Shown: positions 43,204 to 51,579 of the stretch, piece by piece
Numbering within the stretch: the stretch's first letter is position 1
How the letters are laid out: the number at the start of each line of letters is the position of its first letter
NCBI RefSeq assembly: GCF_018531495.1
Contig: NZ_JAHDTI010000002.1
Location: 434,001-498,000, forward strand
Length of the DNA stretch: 64,000 nt
Direction: 5' to 3'
Origin: Nonomuraea sediminis
GTDB taxonomy: Bacteria; Actinomycetota; Actinomycetes; Streptosporangiales; Streptosporangiaceae
The notes under the pieces: generated by a model
The model's database searches: none
The model's input: only the letters and a program-made list of their open reading frames with translations
What the model was told of the DNA's origin: nothing
Position numbers and translations under genes: made by a program

Positions 43204-44451
43204 TCAGGCGCAGGTGGTGGCTGCGGGCGATCCGTGGAAGCGGTCGGCGGTCCAGGCGAGGATGTCGGGCATGGCGCCGTCGTCGATGCCGGTGGACTGG
43301 CCGGGGTAGGTGTCGTGAACCAGGCCGGGATAGGTGCGGTAGTCCACGTGTGAGCCCGTACGGCAGAGCGTGGCGGCCACCTGGTCGGTCATGGCCTTGG
43401 TGACCAAGGGATCGGCCTCTCCCTGCAGCAGGAGCAGCGGTCCGGCGACCTGCGCTTGCCCGGTGGTGTTGTCGGCGAGGTAGCGAGCGAAGCGCGGCTC
43501 GGTCAGGTAACCGGGCTGGACCAGGTCGGGCCCGGTCAGATCGGTGTAGACGGCGCCGATCACGCCCAGGCAGTCCGTACGGGTGACGTCCAGCCGGTCC
43601 AGGGCCTGCGGGGTCAGCAGCCGGTCCAGGGGCAGGCGGGGGTCGGCCGTCTTGGCGCCGGCGGCGATCAGCGGGACGAAGCCGCCGAGTCCGGGCTGGG
43701 TGGCGGCGTGCTCGACGATCTGGGTGAGGTCGGCGGCCGGTGAGGTGACCACGGCGCCGAGGTAGCCGGGTTCGGGCCGACGGAGCTGACGTTCGGCGAC
43801 GCTGAGCGCGGCGGCGCCGCCCTGGGAATGTCCCCACAGCACCCACCGCTGCGACAGCCCAGGTACGGCCTGCCGCGCGGACCGCAGCGCGTAGATCACG
43901 TCGTTGGCGGCCGCGGTCCTGTCACCGAGTGCGTGACGCCCGTCGGTGCCCAGTCCCGCGTAGTCGGGGGCGACGACGGCGTATCCGCTGTCGAGGAAGC
44001 GGGCCAGCTGGTCGCCATGGTAGAGATCGCGCATCAGCGACGGGGCGCAGTTGCGGCCCAGGCCGCTGGCACCGTGCGCGTCGACGACCACGGGCCAGCC
44101 GCCCTTCGGAGTGGCACCCGCCGGGACCAGCACCACTCCGGAGGCGGCGACATCCCGGCCGTCGCCGGTGCGGGAGTGGTAGAGCACGCGGCTGGCCGGC
44201 AGCGCCCGGCCCGCCGTGACGTAATCCGTCGTGGCCTGCTTACGGATCAGGGTGCCCGGCGGCGCCCATCGCAGCGGGTCGGGGGCGTCATAGAACGCGG
44301 TGCGGGGCAGCGCGTTGGCCTGCTGCTGCTGGCGGGCCGCCTGGCACCACGCGTCGCACGGGTAGGCGTCGGCCTGGCCGGGCACGGCGGCGACCATGAC
44401 CGCCGCGCCCGCGGCAAGCAGGGCGGCGACGGCTTTACGGACGAGCTTCAT
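43204..44451 (-). CDS. Secreted lipase-like alpha/beta hydrolase (LIP family)
   Basis: The 415-residue protein has a signal peptide (MKLVRKAVAALLAAGAAVMVAA), an extracellular hydrolase core with VDAHGASGLGRNCAPS, nucleophile GHSQGG (Ser near 208), Asp in GEADPLV (near 335) and His in GLVHDTY (near 375), and four cysteines that may pair. This is the secretory lipase (PF03583-like) layout. GAAGGAC six bases before ATG 44449-44451 sets the start. It stands alone between two small intergenic regions. Confidence 0.88.
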   Translation of the reverse strand: MKLVRKAVAALLAAGAAVMVAAVPGQADAYPCDAWCQAARQQQQANALPRTAFYDAPDPLRWAPPGTLIRKQATTDYVTAGRALPASRVLYHSRTGDGRDVAASGVVLVPAGATPKGGWPVVVDAHGASGLGRNCAPSLMRDLYHGDQLARFLDSGYAVVAPDYAGLGTDGRHALGDRTAAANDVIYALRSARQAVPGLSQRWVLWGHSQGGAAALSVAERQLRRPEPGYLGAVVTSPAADLTQIVEHAATQPGLGGFVPLIAAGAKTADPRLPLDRLLTPQALDRLDVTRTDCLGVIGAVYTDLTGPDLVQPGYLTEPRFARYLADNTTGQAQVAGPLLLLQGEADPLVTKAMTDQVAATLCRTGSHVDYRTYPGLVHDTYPGQSTGIDDGAMPDILAWTADRFHGSPAATTCA

Positions 44452-44816
44452 CAATACGTCCTTCGTCGAAAAGATCAGATATGGGGAGGACGGGACACCC
44501 ATGCCCGGCGTGACACTTACGCGGCGGCGAATTCAGGCAGCACTGGGCGGCGGGTACACACTGTCGTCCTGGGCCGAGCGCACCGCGCTGGCCTGCGCCG
44601 ATGGGATGCTCACCGTCCACCGCTCGCAGTCGAGCGCGGCCGAATTGTCGGCGAGGGTGCGACGTCCAGGCGATCGCCACCTGCGCGCTGGGGATCGCCA
44701 TGGTCGCGTCCCGAATGACACGGGCGACAGCCAGGTCACGGGCGCTGACGGAGTCGGGTGCCCAGGCCCGCCGTACTCTGGGCGAACTTGACCGACAGCA
44801 GTCGGTATCGCGTGAA
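44452..44816. other. Intergenic region without supported gene
   Basis: These 365 bases lie between the hydrolase at 44817 and the lipase on the same strand. Open frames exist on both strands, but none has a ribosome site plus plausible composition. One minus-strand stretch (SARDLAVARVIRDATMAIPS) could be debris of a gene and cannot be assigned. It presumably contains the lipase promoter. Confidence 0.5.
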
Positions 44817-45707
44817 CTACAGGTGGGTGTCGAAGAACGACACCGCGCGGTCGATGGCGGGCAGGACGTGGGTCTCGACGTCGTAGAGGTCGATGTGGTT
44901 GGTGGTGTCGAGCACCAGCAGTTCCTTGGTCCCGGGCAGCGCGGCGTAGGCGGCCTCGGCGTCGGCGACGGGGATGGCCTGGTCACCGCGGCCGTGCACG
45001 ATCAGCGTGGGCGTGGTGACCAGCGGGATGTAGGAGTCGACGTCCAGCGTCAGCTCCTGCAGCACCGACAGCGCCGTGCACCGGTTCTGCCAACTGGGGC
45101 GGGCGCCGCGCTCGGTGCCGTAGTACTCGGCCGGCTCCGGGCCCGGGTTACCGGCGGGCATGCCCTCGGGGTTGATGGCGGGCCAGTACTCGATCTCCCC
45201 GGTCTCGGACTGCCTCTGGGCGATCTGCGCGAACGTGTCCATCAACGCGGCGAAATTCTCCGCCCCGAACCGGTCGTGGATCAGCTTGGGGTTGTTGTAG
45301 GCGGACGCGATGAGAGCCAGCGCCTTCACCCGAGGGTCGAAGGCGGCGAGCTGCACCGCATAGATCCCACCCAGGCACACCCCGGCCACCGCGACCTTGT
45401 CGGGGTCGACCTCGGGCCGGCCGATGAGAAAGCTGACGGCGTTACGCAGGTCCGACACCTTCGCGGTGGCGTCCTCGTGCTGGCGTGGAATGCCCTCGCT
45501 GTCGCCCCAGTTGCGGTGGTCAAAGGCGAGCGCCACATAGCCGCGCCGCGCGAACCGTTCCGCGTAGAACCCGGTGACCTGATCCTTCACCCCGGAGAAC
45601 GGCCCGGTGAGGACCACCGCGCCCCGCTCGGTGCCCGGTTCGGGCAGATGAAGATCCCCAACCAGGCTGAATCCGTCACTGTCGAACCCGACCTTCTCGA
45701 TGGTCAT
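44817..45707 (-). CDS. Alpha/beta hydrolase with cysteine nucleophile, dienelactone hydrolase-like
   Basis: The 296-residue cytoplasmic protein has nucleophile elbow AGVCLGG (Cys near 109) in place of the usual serine, Asp in HGRGDQAIP (near 245) and His in TTNHIDLYD (near 275). A Cys-His-Asp triad is typical of dienelactone hydrolases and some X-Pro/BAAT-like relatives. The gene lies 74 bases downstream of an AraC regulator on the same strand, which likely controls it. The substrate is unknown. Confidence 0.82.
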   Translation of the reverse strand: MTIEKVGFDSDGFSLVGDLHLPEPGTERGAVVLTGPFSGVKDQVTGFYAERFARRGYVALAFDHRNWGDSEGIPRQHEDATAKVSDLRNAVSFLIGRPEVDPDKVAVAGVCLGGIYAVQLAAFDPRVKALALIASAYNNPKLIHDRFGAENFAALMDTFAQIAQRQSETGEIEYWPAINPEGMPAGNPGPEPAEYYGTERGARPSWQNRCTALSVLQELTLDVDSYIPLVTTPTLIVHGRGDQAIPVADAEAAYAALPGTKELLVLDTTNHIDLYDVETHVLPAIDRAVSFFDTHL

Positions 45708-45781
45708 CGTTTATCCCTTCCTCGTGACCTGGAAAGGAACCTACGGATCAAGGCCACCGATCGTCTTGCATGTTCTTGCCC

Positions 45782-46618
45782 TCACCGCCCGCGCACGCTC
45801 GGGACCGACCAGACCACCCCGTTGTAGGTCGACCGGTAGACCGCTGGGGTCACGCCGTAGGCCTGGGCGAACATGCGAGTCAGATGCGGTTGATCGTGGA
45901 ACCCGGTTTCGTACGCGGCCTCGGCGATTCCCACGCCGCGCCGGAGCAACTCCCGCGCATGGTCGAGCCGGAGCCGCATGTGCAGTTTGTGCGGAGGAAG
46001 GCCGTAGTGCATGGTGCACAGCCGCACCAGCCGGTACTTGCTGACCCCGGTCACGTCGGTGAGCTCGTCCAGCGTGACGTTCCGGGTCAGGTTCTCGCGG
46101 AGGTAGTCCCTGACGATCTCGGCTACGGCTCCCGCCGCGCCGACCGCCGCGCTCGAGGCGCCGGTCGAATGCCATGCCAGAGCGGAGACGAACTCCAGCA
46201 TCCGGCTCTCCCGCCGCAGCGTGGCTCCGGGGTCCGACGCAGGCTCGTACAGGTCATGGTGCAGAGACTGAAAGCGAGTCGCCAGCCCACCGGCGGGGAT
46301 CACCGGGTCTTCGAACCGGAGCCGCTCCGGCGGCACGATCTCGGCGATCAACCCCGGAGACACACACATGATCAGCCAGCCCGCCGAGCCGGGGTCTTCA
46401 GGGGTACCCGAGTGGGCATCGTCGGCGTGCAGGGCGATCAACTGCCCGGGCGCCGCCCGGTAGGCCGTGCCGCGCCGTCGCACGGTGAAGCCCGATTCGG
46501 GGACGAGCACCAGCTTGAGCTCTTCGTGGACGTTGCCGCTGTATTCCTGAACCTGGCCGGTTACCAGGACGACGTCCGCCATGTCGTCCGGCATCCGCGG
46601 CGTCCCGTCTCGCACCAA
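45782..46618 (-). CDS. AraC family transcriptional regulator with cupin sensor
   Basis: The 278-residue regulator has an N-terminal cupin (ELKLVLVPESGFTVRRRG, PGQLIALHADDAHSG) and a C-terminal AraC HTH (about 170-270, LDELTDVTGVSKYRLVRLCTMHYGLPPHKLHMRLRLDHAR in part, and AYETGFHDQPHLTRMFAQAYG). It probably activates the downstream hydrolase in response to a small ligand. It is transcribed away from the Y RNA locus, leaving about 130 bases between them. Confidence 0.88.
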   Translation of the reverse strand: MVRDGTPRMPDDMADVVLVTGQVQEYSGNVHEELKLVLVPESGFTVRRRGTAYRAAPGQLIALHADDAHSGTPEDPGSAGWLIMCVSPGLIAEIVPPERLRFEDPVIPAGGLATRFQSLHHDLYEPASDPGATLRRESRMLEFVSALAWHSTGASSAAVGAAGAVAEIVRDYLRENLTRNVTLDELTDVTGVSKYRLVRLCTMHYGLPPHKLHMRLRLDHARELLRRGVGIAEAAYETGFHDQPHLTRMFAQAYGVTPAVYRSTYNGVVWSVPSVRGR

Positions 46619-46678
46619 TACAGACTAAACACCACAGACCAACCCCATCCGCCCTTCGCCCCAACTCCAAAAAATCCA

Positions 46679-46692
46679 GGTGTGGTGCAGCG
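46679..46692 (+). repeat. Partial copy of the tRNA-like module upstream of the Y RNAs
   Basis: GGTGTGGTGCAGCG here is identical to 46846-46859, the acceptor-5'/D-arm strand of Y RNA unit 1. No T arm precedes it and no D stem closes after it, so it looks like a broken fragment of a further unit. Confidence 0.4.
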
Positions 46693-46752
46693 CGTTGATC
46701 GCTACGGTTGAGGTGGTTCGTGAGGCCTGGAAGTCTCTCGGCTCCGCGAACC

Positions 46753-46917
46753 CGTCAGCCCTGCCGGTGGCACGGGTCGAATCTGGTCGGTTATCGCTCT
46801 CTCAAAGCGAGGACCCGGGTTCGAATCCCGGCGCCGCCCCCGGGCGGTGTGGTGCAGCGGCCAAGCACATCTAACGCCGGTCAGTACGCCACATCCGTGC
46901 CGCCGGCAGGGCTGACG
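46753..46917 (+). ncRNA. yrlA: Y RNA-like (YrlA-type) RNA, unit 1
   Basis: The ends, 46753-46775 and 46895-46917, form a 23-bp stem with 22 Watson-Crick pairs and one G-U. Inside lies the Ro-contact-like region CGGGTCGAA...CGGTTATC opposite CCACATCCG, comparable to GGUCCGAA...GUUAUC of animal Y RNAs. Beyond it is a circularly permuted tRNA-like module: T arm 46815-46831 with loop TTCGAAT, an acceptor-like stem 46832-46839/46842-46849 closed by a tight loop, and D arm 46852-46868 (GTGC/GCAC). The Y stem takes the place of the anticodon arm, as in YrlA RNAs. It would bind the Ro protein encoded next door. Transcript ends are unknown. Confidence 0.85.
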
Positions 46918-47058
46918 AACGGGGAGCGGGTCGAAGTCGATCGGTTATCGGGATCAGGATGTCGCAGGTTCGAATCCTGCCCACCCCGAGGTGGTAGCTC
47001 AGCCTGGAAGAGCACCTGGCATATCACCGGTGGACACCACCACATCCGCTCCCCTTCG
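46916..47058 (+). ncRNA. yrlA: Y RNA-like (YrlA-type) RNA, unit 2
   Basis: A second unit follows directly and shares two bases with unit 1. Basal stem: 46921-46929 with 47046-47054 (GGGGAGCGG/CCGCTCCCC), extended by CGAA/TTCG across a bulged C. Ro-contact-like region: GCGGGTCGAA...TCGGTTATC opposite CCACATCCG. tRNA-like module: T arm 46964-46980 (GCAGG-TTCGAAT-CCTGC), capped acceptor-like stem CCACC-CCGA-GGTGG at 46981-46994, D arm 46997-47013 (GCTC-AGCCTGGAA-GAGC, with the GG pair of tRNA D loops). It ends 24 bases before the Ro start codon, so it lies in or next to the Ro mRNA leader. Confidence 0.85.
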
Positions 47059-47082
47059 CATATCCGCCCCTAGGAGAGCACC

Positions 47083-48744
47083 ATGGCACGTGACCCCCTC
47101 GCCGCGGTCTCGACGATCGCCACCCCGCAGACGCAGCCCATCCCCGGCCGCACCGACCAGGTGAAGAACGCCGCCGGCGGCTACGTCTTCGGCAAGGACC
47201 TGTGGACCAGGCTGGAGGACTTCCTCATCCTGGGCACGACGGGCGGCACCTATTACGTGTCCGAAGGCATGCTGACCGCGGAGAACGCGGGCGTGGTGTT
47301 CCAGGCGATCAACGAGGACGGCCCGCGCGTCGTCCGACTGCTGACCGACATCTCGACCGCACGCCCGCCGCGGGCTCCGAAGCAGCGCCCCGCCCTGTTC
47401 GCGCTGGCCGCCTGCTACGCCAAGGGCGACGCCGACACCCGCCAGGCCGCCAAGCCGGCGCTGGCGAAGGTGGCGCGCACCACCGACCACCTCGCCCAGT
47501 TCTTCGGCTACTACAAGAACCTGGGCGGCAAGCGAACCGCCCGCGGCGCCGCGCCGACGATCGGCCGTTCGCTGCGCACAGCGCTCAGTTCCTGGTTCCT
47601 GTACGGCGACGCCGACGCGGTCGCGTTCAAGGCGTGCAAGGCCGCCCAGCGCAAGACACCGCAGGGCGAGGCGTTCTCGCTCAGGGACGCGCTCCGCATC
47701 GCCCACCCGGTGGCCGACACTGAGGAGCGCAAGACGCTGTTCGGCTGGATCGCCGGAAACGTCGCCGACGAGCAGGCCCGGGAGGCCCTGCCCGCGGTGG
47801 ACCGTTTCCTGACCGCGAAGGCCGTCACCTCGGCCGACGAGGCGGTACGCGTGGTCGCCGAGGCGCGGGTGCCGTGGGAGTTCCTGCCGGACGCCATGCT
47901 CAAGGAGCCGGACGTGTGGGACGCGCTGATCGACACGGTCGGCATGACCGCGCTGATCCGCAACCTGGCGCGGATGACCAGGATCGGCACCCTCGAGCCG
48001 ATGAGCGAGGCCACCAGGCGCGCGGTCGCGCGGCTGACCGACAGGGACGCCCTGCTGAAGGCCCGCATCCACCCGCTGGACGCGTGGCTGGCGATGCGCG
48101 TCTACGCTTGCGGCCGGTCGCAGCCGAACCCGCGCGCCGACGTCCAGACGTGGCAGCCGGTCCCGGCGATCCTCGACGCGCTGGAGGAGGCCTACGAGCT
48201 GTCGTTCGGCACGGTCGAGCCGTCCGGCAAGCGGCTGCTCGTCGCCGTCGACTCTTCCGGATCCATGAACTGGGGCGGCGGCGTCGTAGTCGGTGGTTCG
48301 CCGATCGGCTCGCCGTACGAGGTCGCCAACGCCATGGCGGTCATGCTGGCGCGCATCGAGAAGGGCAACGTCCACGTCATCGACGTCGACACCGAGGTGC
48401 ACGCCTCGAAGGTGACCCCGCGCACCAACCTGCGCGAGATCGCCTCCTGGGAGCCCTCGGGCGGCGGCACCGACCTGTCGCTGCCGTTCACCTGGGCGAC
48501 GAGGAAGAAGTTCGCGGCGGACGCCCTCGTGATCTTCACCGACAACGAGACCTGGGCAGGGCGCTCCCACCCGACGCAGGCGCTCGACGCCTACCGCCGG
48601 GCGGTCAACCCGGACGCCCGCGTGATCGTCGCGGCCATGACCGCGGTCGGCCACTCGATCGCCGATCCGAAGGACAAGGGCGTCCTGAACGTCGTCGGCC
48701 TGGACGCGTCGCTGCCCCTCATCATCAACGGATTCGTACGCTGA
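47083..48744 (+). CDS. rsr: TROVE/vWA domain protein, bacterial Ro60 ortholog
   Basis: The 553-residue protein has a helical-repeat TROVE ring (about 15-360, with ENAGVVFQAINEDGPRVVRLL, ALFALAACYAKGD and ALSSWFLYGDADAVAF) and a C-terminal von Willebrand A domain whose MIDAS reads VAVDSSGSMNW (near 388-398), with GGGTDLSLPF and FTDNETWAG following. Ro60 proteins bind Y RNAs on the outside of the ring and the ends of misfolded RNAs in its hole; in bacteria they work with nucleases in RNA degradation or repair after stress. AGGAG at 47072-47076 sets the start. Two Y RNA units directly precede it. No RtcB or PNPase gene is in the window. Confidence 0.93.
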   Translation: MARDPLAAVSTIATPQTQPIPGRTDQVKNAAGGYVFGKDLWTRLEDFLILGTTGGTYYVSEGMLTAENAGVVFQAINEDGPRVVRLLTDISTARPPRAPKQRPALFALAACYAKGDADTRQAAKPALAKVARTTDHLAQFFGYYKNLGGKRTARGAAPTIGRSLRTALSSWFLYGDADAVAFKACKAAQRKTPQGEAFSLRDALRIAHPVADTEERKTLFGWIAGNVADEQAREALPAVDRFLTAKAVTSADEAVRVVAEARVPWEFLPDAMLKEPDVWDALIDTVGMTALIRNLARMTRIGTLEPMSEATRRAVARLTDRDALLKARIHPLDAWLAMRVYACGRSQPNPRADVQTWQPVPAILDALEEAYELSFGTVEPSGKRLLVAVDSSGSMNWGGGVVVGGSPIGSPYEVANAMAVMLARIEKGNVHVIDVDTEVHASKVTPRTNLREIASWEPSGGGTDLSLPFTWATRKKFAADALVIFTDNETWAGRSHPTQALDAYRRAVNPDARVIVAAMTAVGHSIADPKDKGVLNVVGLDASLPLIINGFVR

Positions 48745-48749
48745 CCAGC

Positions 48750-48775
48750 CCCCGCGGCCTGATTCGGCCGCGGGG
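48750..48775 (+). terminator. Terminator hairpin after rsr
   Basis: CCCCGCGGCC and GGCCGCGGGG pair over ten bases around the loop TGATTC, beginning six bases after the rsr stop. There is no U tract, which is normal in high-GC actinomycetes. It separates rsr from the conservon. Confidence 0.75.
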
Positions 48776-48812
48776 CCCACAGATCGACGCACACCCTTCA
48801 TGGTCAGGGGCT

Positions 48813-48840
48813 TTCGACTCACCTGCCGTATGGCTACTAT
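48813..48840 (+). promoter_or_regulatory. Promoter candidate of the conservon
   Basis: TTCGAC (48813-48818) and TACTAT (48835-48840) are separated by 16 bases, close to the vegetative sigma consensus. The predicted start near 48847 lies upstream of the GTG chosen for cvnA and downstream of the earlier in-frame start codon, which supports that choice. Confidence 0.45.
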
Positions 48841-48901
48841 CGGGCCACCTATTTTGGCGATTTCGTCATGCGCGCACCGATCTGAGGAGAGTGTCCTGCA
48901 C

Positions 48902-51148
48902 GTGGCTGGATTGGGCAGGGTCGGGCGACGACGAACAGGAGCCGTGGGCGGGCCGCGCCGACTGAAATTACGCACCGTGCTGATCATCGTGGTGCTCGTC
49001 CCGAGCGTGACCTTCACCCCGCTGCTGGCTTCCGGCATGTTCCAGCTGGCCGCTCAGTGGCGGGCGGAGAAGGCCCAGATGGATCTGGCCACCAACACTG
49101 TCGGCAGCCCCGCGGCCGACCTTTTCCTCAGCCTCGAGCAGGAGCGACGGCTCACCGCGGAGACCCAGGCCAGGAACACCTCCCGTGACAAGCTCGCTAA
49201 GCAGCGCGCGGTCACCGACAAGGCCGTGAGCGCCTTCCGCCCGCTGGCGACCCTGCAGACCGCCGGCGGGCAGGAGGGCCTCGCCGACGCCATCGCCAGG
49301 ACCGACCGCAGCCTCGGCCTCCTCGACCAGCAGCGCCGGGCGGTGGATGCCGGTTGGTCCAGCCAGCAGAAGGCCTTCGACTACTACAGCGAGGTCATCG
49401 AGACAGACCTCGGCGTTCTGACCGCCCTCAGCCGCACCGAGCACACCAAGGTGAACAGTCAGGCGCAGACGCTGATCGACCTTTTCTGGGTCATCGACAT
49501 GATCGGCCGCGAAGACGCCGTCCTGGCCCGTGGCTGGGAGACAGGGGACCTGTCGAAGGAGGAGTACGCTCTCGTCGCCGACGCCGTCGGCGCCAGGAAG
49601 CACCTGCTGCAGTCGCGGGTGGCCCCCAGCCTCACCGGCAACGAGAGCCAGTACAGAACGCTGACGACCAGCAAGGCCTGGCAGACCATGACCGCCATCG
49701 AGGGGCGACCTGTCAGCACCGACCAGGCCTCCGCGTGGCGATCCTCGGTGGACACGGTCCGCGAGCAACTGCTGCAACTCCTCACCCTCCGGCTCGAGAA
49801 CGTCAGCAAGCTCGGCTACGGCCACGCCAACCAGCTCTTCGTGATCTTCCTCAGCATCACCGGCGTGAGCCTGCTCGCCCTGGCCCTGGTGATCTTCACC
49901 ACCTGGCGCCTCACCGCCGTCCTGCGCCGGCGTATCCGCCACCTGCGCCAGGAAGCCCAGCAGCTCCAGATGCGGCTGCCCGACGTGGTCGCCCGGCTGG
50001 AGCGCGGCGAGGACGTCGACGTGAACGCCGAAGTGCACGTGGTCGAGCCCACCCCCGACGAGCTCGGCGAGCTCGGCCAGGCGCTCAATCTGGCCAGCCG
50101 CAGCGCTGTCCTCACTGCCGTACGGCAGGCCGAGCAGCACCGTGGCTTCCAGCGCATGCTCCAGCGCATCGCCCGCCGTACGCAGATCCTCATCGGCCTG
50201 CAGCTGAAGAAACTGGACGAGCTGGAACGCAGGTACGAGGACCCCGAGGTGCTCGAGGGCCTGTTCGACCTGGACCATCTGACCGCCCGGCTGCGCCGTT
50301 ACGAGGAGAACCTGGTGATCCTCGGCGGCGGGCAGCCGCAGCGCCGCTGGCGCAAGCCCGTACGCCTGCTCGACGTCCTGCGCGCCGCGCAGGGCGAGGT
50401 CCAGGACTACCGGCGGATCTCGGTCGACGTCGAGGGCGACCCCTGGGTGACCGAGCGCGCGGTGGGACCGCTGGTCCACGTCCTGGCGGAGCTCATGGAG
50501 AACGCCACCTCCTTCTCCAAGCCGCAGACCCCCGTCGAGGTGCGGGCCGCGCTCGTCAGCCGGGGCGTCGCCGTGGAGATCGAGGACCGCGGCCTGGGCA
50601 TGGAGCCCGAGCAGTACGCCGCCGCGAACGCGCTGATGAAGGAGCCGCCGCAGCTCGACGTGATGACCCACGCCGACGACGTGCGGCTCGGCCTGTACGT
50701 GGTCGCCCGGCTCGCCGCGAGCCTGGGCCTCCAGGTGGAGCTGCGGTCCTCGGCCTTCGGCGGATCCCGCGTCATCGTGCTGCTGCCGGAACCGCTGATC
50801 GTGGACCGCCCGCGTGAGGACGCGCCTCCCGCCCCTGCCGCCGCTCCCCCGCAGACAGAACCAGACGAGCAGTTGCCGACCCGCTCCCGGGGACGCGCGA
50901 TGGCATACGTGACAGGACCCACCGGATCACCGGATCAGGACTCCGACCTTCAGCCGCTGCCCCAGCGGGTCCGCCAGGCCAACCTGGTCACCGAGCTCAA
51001 AGCCCCGGCAGCCGGGGACGAACAGACCTGGGCCGCACGCGACCAGCCCAGCCGATCAAGTGCGACGATCGGCGCGTTCCAGCGGCAGTCTCGCAGGCGC
51101 CGGACTGAACCCCCCGAGCCCGGTTCCCCAACCACGGAAGATCGATGA
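48902..51148 (+). CDS. cvnA: Conservon sensor kinase-like protein CvnA
   Basis: The 748-residue protein has a first membrane helix (about 22-44), an extracytoplasmic nitrate/NIT-like helical sensor domain, a second helix (about 313-335), a HAMP-like linker, a histidine-kinase-like ATPase domain (LMENATSFSKPQTPVEV, EIEDRGLGMEPEQY, LGLYVVARLAASLG) and a disordered Pro/Gln-rich tail. No canonical H-box histidine is visible, as in other CvnA proteins. GAGGAG at 48884-48889 precedes GTG 48902 by 12 bases, so the start is tentative. CvnA-D form a membrane signalling complex resembling eukaryotic G-protein systems. The stop overlaps cvnB. Confidence 0.88.
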   Translation: MAGLGRVGRRRTGAVGGPRRLKLRTVLIIVVLVPSVTFTPLLASGMFQLAAQWRAEKAQMDLATNTVGSPAADLFLSLEQERRLTAETQARNTSRDKLAKQRAVTDKAVSAFRPLATLQTAGGQEGLADAIARTDRSLGLLDQQRRAVDAGWSSQQKAFDYYSEVIETDLGVLTALSRTEHTKVNSQAQTLIDLFWVIDMIGREDAVLARGWETGDLSKEEYALVADAVGARKHLLQSRVAPSLTGNESQYRTLTTSKAWQTMTAIEGRPVSTDQASAWRSSVDTVREQLLQLLTLRLENVSKLGYGHANQLFVIFLSITGVSLLALALVIFTTWRLTAVLRRRIRHLRQEAQQLQMRLPDVVARLERGEDVDVNAEVHVVEPTPDELGELGQALNLASRSAVLTAVRQAEQHRGFQRMLQRIARRTQILIGLQLKKLDELERRYEDPEVLEGLFDLDHLTARLRRYEENLVILGGGQPQRRWRKPVRLLDVLRAAQGEVQDYRRISVDVEGDPWVTERAVGPLVHVLAELMENATSFSKPQTPVEVRAALVSRGVAVEIEDRGLGMEPEQYAAANALMKEPPQLDVMTHADDVRLGLYVVARLAASLGLQVELRSSAFGGSRVIVLLPEPLIVDRPREDAPPAPAAAPPQTEPDEQLPTRSRGRAMAYVTGPTGSPDQDSDLQPLPQRVRQANLVTELKAPAAGDEQTWAARDQPSRSSATIGAFQRQSRRRRTEPPEPGSPTTEDR

Positions 51149-51579
51149 TGACGCAGCGAACCACCGCCACCAACCGCGACCTGGACTGGCTCCTTGACGG
51201 CCTGGTCGATCAGGTCGCGGGCACCAGGCACGCCATCGTGCTGTCCGACGACGGCCTGGTGATCAGCCGGTCCAAGACCATCGAACGCTCGGACGCCGAA
51301 CGCCTCGCGGCGATCGCCACCGGCCAGCAGAGCCTGGCCCGCGGTGTCGGGCAGCTCTTCAGCGGCGGCCCGGTCCAGCAGGTCATCATCGAGATGGCCG
51401 AGCTGTGGCTGTTCATCACGACCGCGGGCCGCGGCACCCATCTGGCCGTGGTCGCCTCCCAGGAGGTCGACGCCGAACTGATGAGCGTCGCGATGCACAC
51501 CCTGGTCCAGCAGGTCGGCCAGAAGCTCGGAACCGACACCCGTACCCCGCAACTGGATGAGGGGGGGAGACACGGATGA
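51145..51579 (+). CDS. cvnB: Conservon roadblock/LC7 protein CvnB
   Basis: The 144-residue roadblock/LC7-domain protein (LDWLLDGLVDQVAGTRHAIVLS, SRSKTIERSDAERLAAIATG) is the second conservon member. Roadblock proteins act as platforms or GTPase-activating partners for small GTPases such as CvnD. Its ATG overlaps the cvnA stop, and its end overlaps cvnC in ATGA. Confidence 0.93.
   Translation: MMTQRTTATNRDLDWLLDGLVDQVAGTRHAIVLSDDGLVISRSKTIERSDAERLAAIATGQQSLARGVGQLFSGGPVQQVIIEMAELWLFITTAGRGTHLAVVASQEVDAELMSVAMHTLVQQVGQKLGTDTRTPQLDEGGRHG

Noticed and set aside
43021..43403. Plus-strand frame with protein-like text (SNLVVQPDQDDPPCFATVTV)
   Set aside because: It runs into the antisense of the lipase gene and has no start with a ribosome site. 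It could be gene debris, but no family can be named.
46796..47014. Two canonical tRNA genes suggested by perfect T arms and D arms
   Set aside because: The T arm precedes the D arm in each unit, the acceptor strands are joined by a short loop, and there is no anticodon arm. The order fits permuted tRNA-like modules of Y RNAs, not tRNAs.
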